Below are positions 6,411-9,949 of a stretch of 9,949 bases of DNA, piece by piece; positions within the stretch are counted from its first letter, which is position 1; every line of letters begins with the position of its first letter. Under the pieces are notes generated by a model. That model worked only from the letters and a program-made list of their open reading frames with translations. It was not told the origin of the DNA and did no database searches. The position numbers and the translations under genes are program-made. This stretch comes from Desulfobacteraceae bacterium (lineage in GTDB: Bacteria > Desulfobacterota > Desulfobacteria > Desulfobacterales > Desulfosalsimonadaceae): the NCBI GenBank assembly GCA_007131845.1, contig SLPT01000369.1, positions 1-9,949 on the forward strand, in the 5' to 3' direction.

Positions 6411-7382
6411 TCATCCGAAATGATCATTTATGCAGCGCGGGTCCGATCCGGACAGGCTCCCGGTGAGCCTGTGGTTCACAGCCGGGCAGCCGCCCCCGCA
6501 GCGGTCGAACAACTCGCATCCGGTCCAGGGGCAGCGGTTCGAAGAAGGCGCCCGGAAACGATCCAGCAGCGGGTTCTCCCAGATCTCCGAAAAGTCGTCT
6601 TCCAGAAGATTGCCCAGGCGAAACCGGCGGTCGTGAAACAGCAGATAGCAGGGATACACATCACCGCCGGGCAGCACGGACAGCTTGGTCGTTCCGGCGG
6701 GGCACCGCCGCCCGGCGGCGGACGCCGCAGCGCCATCCGCCGGCAGGAACCCTTCGCAAAACACGCCCCTGAGATTGGGCCGCCCCGCCGAAAGCCTGCC
6801 CAGGGATTGGTAATACGCATCAAACGGCATGCAATGCGACAGGTCCCGCCGATCGACTGCATCCGGGTAGATCACGCACAACTCGGTTTCCGTGTCGGAC
6901 AGGTCTGAAAAGAACGGTTTTTGAAGCACGTCTGCTTCACTTGTAAAAAGGGTTTTCACGATGGGACGGAAGCTGCGGATGTAGTCCGCAAGTTTCCCAT
7001 CAATCCGGTCCGTATTTAAGGATACGCCGATACGCAGGCAGGAGGCTGAAAAAACCGAAGACAACCTTTCAAGAATCTCCGGACGGGTCCCGTTGGAACT
7101 TAAGGTAACGGCCATCCCGGCGGCCTGCGCCACCCGGATCAGCGATTCGATATCCGGATGCAGGGTCGGCTCGCCCCCCAGAAAATCGATGTGGCCGATG
7201 CCGGCATTTGAAGCCGCCCGGATCATCTTTTCGAAACCGGCAAGCGTCGTGTCCGGCGAGGCGTTAAGGGTTGCTTCCATGTTCCGGTTGAAGCAAAAGG
7301 AGCAATTCATGTTGCACCGCAGGGTGGGATAGAACTGGAGAAAATCCGGGGCGCTCCGGACTTGAACATCAGCGCGGGTCAT
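6411..7382 (-). CDS. Radical SAM/SPASM protein 2 (no RRE domain)
   Basis: A 323-residue radical SAM enzyme. The SAM-cluster motif is CNMNCSFC (Cys23, Cys27, Cys30), followed by the GGEPTLHP loop at about 69-76. The C-terminal SPASM region carries auxiliary-cluster Cys residues 227, 245, 284, 289, 295, 299 and 317. The spacing C284-x4-C289-x5-C295-x3-C299 differs from the usual Cx2Cx5Cx3C by two extra residues. It starts directly with the radical SAM barrel and has no leader-binding domain, unlike its upstream neighbour. ATG 7382 overlaps the preceding stop as ATGA and has GGAGG five bases upstream, so translation is coupled. Context suggests a second modification on the same peptide, presumably using the RRE of the partner enzyme. 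The reaction is unknown. Confidence 0.9.
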   Translation of the reverse strand: MTRADVQVRSAPDFLQFYPTLRCNMNCSFCFNRNMEATLNASPDTTLAGFEKMIRAASNAGIGHIDFLGGEPTLHPDIESLIRVAQAAGMAVTLSSNGTRPEILERLSSVFSASCLRIGVSLNTDRIDGKLADYIRSFRPIVKTLFTSEADVLQKPFFSDLSDTETELCVIYPDAVDRRDLSHCMPFDAYYQSLGRLSAGRPNLRGVFCEGFLPADGAAASAAGRRCPAGTTKLSVLPGGDVYPCYLLFHDRRFRLGNLLEDDFSEIWENPLLDRFRAPSSNRCPWTGCELFDRCGGGCPAVNHRLTGSLSGSDPRCINDHFG

Positions 7383-8593
7383 GACCCCTCCGGCGCAGGC
7401 TCCGCTCCGGCCCGGGGAAAAACGCCGTACAGGCGGCACATGACGGGATCCGGCGCAAGAGGCCCCGGCGCGCGGAAGCGGCATCCTCCCCGACATTCAG
7501 ACAGATACGCGCAGCCACTGCACGCCAGGTCCGCCAGTCGAACATGGTCGATCCGCTCCCAGCATGCCCGGACGCCCTCCCGAATGTTTCCGACCGGATG
7601 CGCCATATAAAAACCGCACTTGGCGGCGCTGCCATCGGGCCCCACGGTCATGAGATGCCGGCCGCATGCAAACCCGCCGTTCCCGCCTTCATTGCCGGAT
7701 GCCCCGTGAATCCCGCCGCCGAACGCGTATTCCATGAGGGGGACCCACTTTTCCGGATCAATGGGCGGGTTATGGGGCGTACCGGGGCCCCCGGTCGGAC
7801 AGGGCATATCCACGCCCCATTCCAGTGCCCCTGCTTCTTCAATAAACGCCGCCATCCGGTCGAACTCGCCGATATTGCCGGCATGAATCATGGTGGAAAA
7901 GGAAATGTCGATTCCATGTTCCCGGGCGATTTTCACACCTTCGATGGTCCGCTCAAAGGTTCCGGTCCCGCGGAGAAGCTCATGCCCCGTTTGCCATCCG
8001 TCGAGGCTGAACTGGATCTCATGGACGTCGATGCGGGCCATGGCCTGCGGATCGAGAAGCGTTCCGTTGGTAAACAGCACCCGCCGGACCGGAAGATCCC
8101 TGACGGCGCTGAAAAACGTATCGAGCGGTCCGTAGAGAAGCGGCTCGCCTCCGGATATAAGCAGCCGCAGTCCGCCCATGTCCGAAAATTCCCGGACAAC
8201 CGCCGCGGCCGTCTCCGGCGGCATGTCCAGAACCCGGGGCGGCTGCCCGATATAGCAGTGTCCGCACCGGAGGTTGCAGCGGTGAGTCAGTTGAAGCTCA
8301 AGGTAGCGAAGGGACGGATCCGTTTTTTCACCCATCGGGATATCGGATCTCTCCGGATCGGACAGGGTCGTGAGGATACCTTCCTCCAGGCAGTAGGAGA
8401 CGAATTCGTCGTCGTCGGTCAGCTCCCGCCCGGGCATGGTGCCGTTGCAGGACTGCAGAAACGCGGCGGCAGTGTCATCGATCTCGTAGAGTTCATCTTT
8501 TGCGATATGGTAAACATACGGGGTCTCGAGATGTTTAAGCGCTGCATCGGGGCCGAGAAGCAGGTATCGGTCTTTCCAGAGCGCTTGCGTCAT
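7379..8593 (-). CDS. Radical SAM/SPASM peptide maturase 1 with PqqD-like domain
   Basis: A 404-residue enzyme. Residues 1-80 look like a PqqD/RRE peptide-binding domain (YHIAKDELYEIDDTAAAFLQ, then FVSYCLEEGIL). The radical SAM motif is CNLRCGHC (Cys106, 110, 113), with SGGEPLLYG at 147-155. The C-terminal SPASM domain has Cys310, 326, 358, 361, 367, 371 and 386 in the classic Cx2Cx5Cx3C arrangement, which binds two auxiliary 4Fe-4S clusters. Enzymes of this architecture make thioether or carbon-carbon bonds in ribosomal peptides. ATG 8593 was chosen over ATG 8599 because GGAGG lies seven bases before it and it overlaps the preceding stop as ATGA. The likely substrate is the 20-residue Cys peptide encoded at 9203-9265; that is inference. 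Confidence 0.92.
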   Translation of the reverse strand: MTQALWKDRYLLLGPDAALKHLETPYVYHIAKDELYEIDDTAAAFLQSCNGTMPGRELTDDDEFVSYCLEEGILTTLSDPERSDIPMGEKTDPSLRYLELQLTHRCNLRCGHCYIGQPPRVLDMPPETAAAVVREFSDMGGLRLLISGGEPLLYGPLDTFFSAVRDLPVRRVLFTNGTLLDPQAMARIDVHEIQFSLDGWQTGHELLRGTGTFERTIEGVKIAREHGIDISFSTMIHAGNIGEFDRMAAFIEEAGALEWGVDMPCPTGGPGTPHNPPIDPEKWVPLMEYAFGGGIHGASGNEGGNGGFACGRHLMTVGPDGSAAKCGFYMAHPVGNIREGVRACWERIDHVRLADLACSGCAYLSECRGGCRFRAPGPLAPDPVMCRLYGVFPRAGAEPAPEGS

Positions 8594-8952
8594 CTGCATT
8601 CCTCCGGGACTTCCTGCCCGATCATGCCGCGGGACATCAAAAGGGCCAGAAGGATCAATCCCCCGCAGGGCTCGGCGTCATGCGGCGGATCGTCGGAACG
8701 CCACTCGCAGTCTTCCTTTCTGAATTCGCATGAGAGGCAGACTTGTTCGAACAAAACCGCGTCCCGCGCTGCGTCCGTCCATGAGTCGGCGTCCTTGGGA
8801 AGCAAGCCCGCCCGGCCGGGGTCGAAAACGGCTTTTTCGGCGAGGCGTTCGGCCACCGCGGCTCCCCGGCAGGCCATATCCTCCTTTTCGTCCTCCCGGA
8901 AAAACATGCAAAACGGCCGGCAGATGTAGTCGGCAAAATCCGGTTTACTCAT
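8590..8952 (-). CDS. Eight-cysteine protein of unknown function in maturase operon
   Basis: A 120-residue soluble protein that I do not recognise by name. It has eight Cys in two groups: C11-x3-C15-x12-C28 in the N-terminal part (ICRPFCMFFRE, then MACRG) and C72-x2-C75-x6-C82-x13-C96 in the C-terminal part (VCLSCEFRKEDC, then PCGG), plus C119. Such spacing suggests an Fe-S or zinc site. A hydrophobic patch (LILLALL, about 99-105) is too short to be a membrane segment. ATG 8952 follows AGGTAG by seven bases; that ribosome site lies in the duplicated 10 bp next to repeat copy B. The 3' end overlaps the maturase start as ATGA, so it is made with the radical SAM enzymes. It could be an electron donor, cluster carrier or accessory binding protein; none of this is proven. 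Confidence 0.8.
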   Translation of the reverse strand: MSKPDFADYICRPFCMFFREDEKEDMACRGAAVAERLAEKAVFDPGRAGLLPKDADSWTDAARDAVLFEQVCLSCEFRKEDCEWRSDDPPHDAEPCGGLILLALLMSRGMIGQEVPEECR

Positions 8953-8957
8953 ATATA

Positions 8958-8967
8958 TCTACCTGAT
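8958..8967. repeat. Putative target-site duplication, left copy
   Basis: TCTACCTGAT, identical to 9115-9124 on the other side of repeat copy B. On the coding strand of the operon it reads ATCAGGTAGA and contains the AGGTAG ribosome site of the eight-Cys protein gene. Confidence 0.65.
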
Positions 8968-9114
8968 GCACTCGTCAAAAGTCGCGATCCGACGGCTTTG
9001 TAAAAAGTCCAAGATCAAGGCTTGCGCGATTTCGAAGAATGCAGCGTACTTGCCGTACGTGAAATTCTGAGAAATCGCGCGTAACGCAGATATTGGACTT
9101 TTTACAAAGCCGTC
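8968..9114 (-). repeat. Palindromic 147-bp repeat, copy B, with 10-bp duplication
   Basis: This is the second copy of the element at 740-886, in opposite orientation. The outer arms are perfect over 21 bp (8991-9011 with 9094-9114, starting GACGGCTTTG). An inner pair GCGCGATTTC/GAAATCGCGC surrounds a CGTAC-type centre. The 23-nt tail 8968-8990 matches the tail of copy A. TCTACCTGAT occurs directly on both sides (8958-8967 and 9115-9124), as expected for a target-site duplication. The element carries no gene, so if mobile it depends on an enzyme encoded elsewhere. It lies in the operon leader, between the terminator after the peptide gene and the eight-Cys protein gene. Confidence 0.85.
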
Positions 9115-9124
9115 TCTACCTGAT
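9115..9124. repeat. Putative target-site duplication, right copy
   Basis: TCTACCTGAT, identical to 8958-8967. It lies a few bases past the T-rich end of the terminator that follows the peptide gene, so before insertion the terminator ran almost directly into the next gene's ribosome site. Confidence 0.65.
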
Positions 9125-9130
9125 CAAAGG

Positions 9131-9177
9131 AAAAAGAAAAACCCGCACACGGACGGTTTGAGCCGGACGGGTACGGG
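9131..9177 (-). terminator. Terminator/attenuator after the peptide gene
   Basis: On the minus strand CCCGTAC (9177-9171) can pair with GTGCGGG (9148-9142), seven pairs including one G-T, with a smaller CGG/CCG pairing inside. A T-rich run follows (complement of the A-tract 9131-9141). It lies 25 bp after the peptide stop codon and ahead of all maturase genes. The stem is only moderately strong, so partial read-through is likely. That would give more peptide mRNA than enzyme mRNA, a common arrangement in RiPP operons. Confidence 0.6.
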
Positions 9178-9202
9178 CTTTTACGGATGAGTCATGTTTT
9201 TT

Positions 9203-9265
9203 TTAGCAGGAGCGTTTGCACTTGCAAAGGCCGGTTGGTTTTTTCGTCACTTTTTTGATCTTCAT
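9203..9265 (-). CDS. Putative 20-residue Cys-containing RiPP precursor
   Basis: A very short gene, ATG 9265 to TAA 9203, encoding MKIKKVTKKPTGLCKCKRSC. AGGAGG (9275-9270) lies four bases before the ATG, the best ribosome site in the window. The first 13 residues are Lys-rich and leader-like; the last seven hold Cys14, Cys16 and Cys20 (C-x-C-x3-C), a core-like segment suited to thioether or metal-binding chemistry. It is the first gene upstream of two radical SAM/SPASM enzymes on the same strand, one with a PqqD/RRE-like domain, and is followed by its own terminator. No membrane or signal segment is present. The product may be a modified peptide or a small cofactor-like molecule cut from it. 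The main doubt is length: chance frames of 20 codons are common, and the case rests on ribosome site, position and Cys content together. Confidence 0.65.
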   Translation of the reverse strand: MKIKKVTKKPTGLCKCKRSC

Positions 9266-9433
9266 GATGCCTCCTCTTTCTTCCTGAAAGAATTAATAAT
9301 ATAAGATCCGGTTACACAACCCGGCGCCGTCCGTAAAATATGGTTTTCTTCATGAAAACGCTGTGTGACGGTATGCCGGAAGAATGTATATAGAATAACC
9401 CCTTGCTGCCTGAAAATCAAACAAAATTCTTTT
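9266..9433 (-). promoter_or_regulatory. Leader region of the peptide/maturase operon
   Basis: 168 bp between the 74-aa gene and the peptide gene, AT-rich near the peptide start with TATATTATTAAT-like strings about 25-35 bases upstream of the ATG. A -10 box is therefore easy to propose but no -35 box at standard spacing is convincing, and no sigma-54 site was seen. CCGGTT (9308-9313) and AACCCGG (9318-9324) form a small imperfect inverted repeat that could be an operator. AGGAGG at 9275-9270 is the ribosome site. Confidence 0.4.
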
Positions 9434-9658
9434 TCAACTCTCCGGATCGGAAACAAGGACCCCCTGATTTTTCAGATCCGCAAGAACGCCTTCCAGTTGA
9501 TCCCTGGTGCAGTCGTCGATCCGGTAGGCGTTCTTGACGCCGTCAGTGAATTCCAGGACAAAGTCGCCCTGGCTGTTAATATGCGCCCTCCGGATGTAGC
9601 TGTCGGAAATCCAGGGGCGGATGCTATCCATAAATTCGTTGAGGCTGCACGTTTTCAT
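9434..9658 (-). CDS. Small conserved-looking protein of unknown function
   Basis: A 74-residue soluble protein starting MKTCSLNEFMDSIRPWI and continuing with an apparent beta segment GDFVLEFTDGVKNAYRIDDCTRDQLEGVLADLKNQGV. The pattern (helix, two strands, then a DDCT turn and a helix) looks like a compact alpha/beta domain; it has two Cys (4 and 50). ATG 9658 was chosen because AGGATGG lies just upstream. ATG 9667 has its purine-rich site too close, and the longer frame to 9802 runs through AT-rich sequence that looks non-coding. It lies on the same strand 168 bp upstream of the peptide gene and may be part of the same unit, but no motif links it to peptide maturation. I do not recognise the family. 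Confidence 0.6.
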   Translation of the reverse strand: MKTCSLNEFMDSIRPWISDSYIRRAHINSQGDFVLEFTDGVKNAYRIDDCTRDQLEGVLADLKNQGVLVSDPES

Positions 9659-9949
9659 GGGATCCATCCTGTTTAATTGTGAAAGGGAACGGAGCGTTTC
9701 GGGGAAAAACGTTTGCTTGAAAACTAAAATATGTACACAAAATATCATTTTGCAAGCCTTAAAGATCAATTCCAATGCGAAGAACAGAAGAATATAGGTC
9801 AATTCCGATGGGGTGGGGGGTGATGGGGGATGCCCTCGGCAACTGTGAGGGTTTGGGATATCTCTATGGCTCGTTCCGCGTCATCCCGGAAACTCGCTTC
9901 GCCTCCGGCTCCGCTCAAACAATCCAGGATGACGACAGGCAGCTTAAAA
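9659..9949. other. Gene-free right end of window
   Basis: 291 bp with no convincing gene. Upstream of the 74-aa gene on the minus strand, TTGATC (9771-9766) followed 17 bp later by GATATT is a weak promoter candidate. The 12-mers TCAATTCCAATG (9766-9777) and TCAATTCCGATG (9799-9810) form an imperfect direct repeat that may be a regulator site. The rest is a G-rich run and the inverted repeat described separately. Confidence 0.35.
9879..9934. repeat. CGTCATCC/GGATGACG inverted repeat
   Basis: CGTCATCC (9879-9886) and its exact complement GGATGACG (9927-9934) flank 40 bp of GC-rich sequence with short CTCGC/CTCCG units. It looks like one unit of a dispersed intergenic repeat. It is different in sequence from the 147-bp element and has no second copy in this window. 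Confidence 0.45.

Noticed and set aside
7544..8929. Long open frame on the plus strand opposite the first maturase and the eight-Cys gene
   Set aside because: Its translation has no domain pattern and lies antisense to genes with clear Cys motifs and ribosome sites; it follows from GC-rich codon use on the other strand.
9203..9265. Possible selenocysteine peptide, as in GeoSec-type systems
   Set aside because: No in-frame TGA; the peptide ends in TAA directly after the last Cys.
9766..9810. Direct repeat TCAATTCC(A/G)ATG as a CRISPR-like or integration site
   Set aside because: Only two imperfect copies of 12 bp in AT-rich sequence; kept only as a weak regulatory note.

Overview
The window reads as a piece of an anaerobic Desulfobacterota (delta-proteobacterial, sulfate-reducer-like) chromosome. 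This is inferred from three things: moderately high GC, a CbiR-type cobamide-remodelling gene, and the mixture of radical-SAM maturases with a PA3286-like ketosynthase. No ribosomal or phylogenetic marker is present, so the assignment is tentative. There is no tRNA, rRNA, CRISPR array, transposase or phage gene.

Layout. (1) 1-741 (+) is the 3' part of a CbiR-like cobamide phosphodiesterase gene. Its stop codon lies at the edge of a 147-bp palindromic repeat (copy A, 740-886). (2) 930-3825 (+) is a tightly packed four-gene acyl cassette: acyl carrier protein, PlsC-type acyltransferase, an oversized AcpS-like phosphopantetheinyl transferase, and a FabH/KAS III-like synthase. These genes could prime, load, extend and transfer an acyl chain to a lipid. 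(3) 3840-5276 (-) is a convergent FAD reductase of the geranylgeranyl-reductase type. It is divergent from a YfcE-like metallophosphoesterase (5541-6050, +). (4) 9265 down to 6058 (-) is a radical-SAM peptide-modification cassette. In transcription order it holds a 20-residue Cys-containing peptide gene (9265-9203), a terminator/attenuator (9177-9131), repeat copy B (9114-8968), an eight-Cys protein, a radical SAM/SPASM enzyme with an N-terminal PqqD/RRE-like domain, a second radical SAM/SPASM enzyme without that domain, and a small cupin-like protein. The genes overlap by ATGA or lie very close. A 74-aa protein of unknown function (9658-9434, -) lies just upstream. (5) 9659-9949 has no gene and ends in a partial CGTCATCC/GGATGACG inverted repeat.

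How it fits together. The most interesting system is the peptide cassette. The 20-residue product MKIKKVTKKPTGLCKCKRSC has a Lys-rich leader-like half and a C-x-C-x3-C core-like half. A strong AGGAGG precedes it, and it sits directly upstream of two SPASM maturases. This is the architecture expected of a RiPP, with an exceptionally small precursor. A weak terminator after the precursor gene would let the peptide be made in excess over the enzymes. Copy B of the repeat sits between that terminator and the first downstream gene and is flanked by a perfect 10-bp duplication, so it looks like a small mobile element that inserted into the operon leader. Copies A and B are both 147 bp, lie in opposite orientation about 8 kb apart, and keep their palindrome through compensatory base changes. 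All functions are read from motifs and context; no database search was run.
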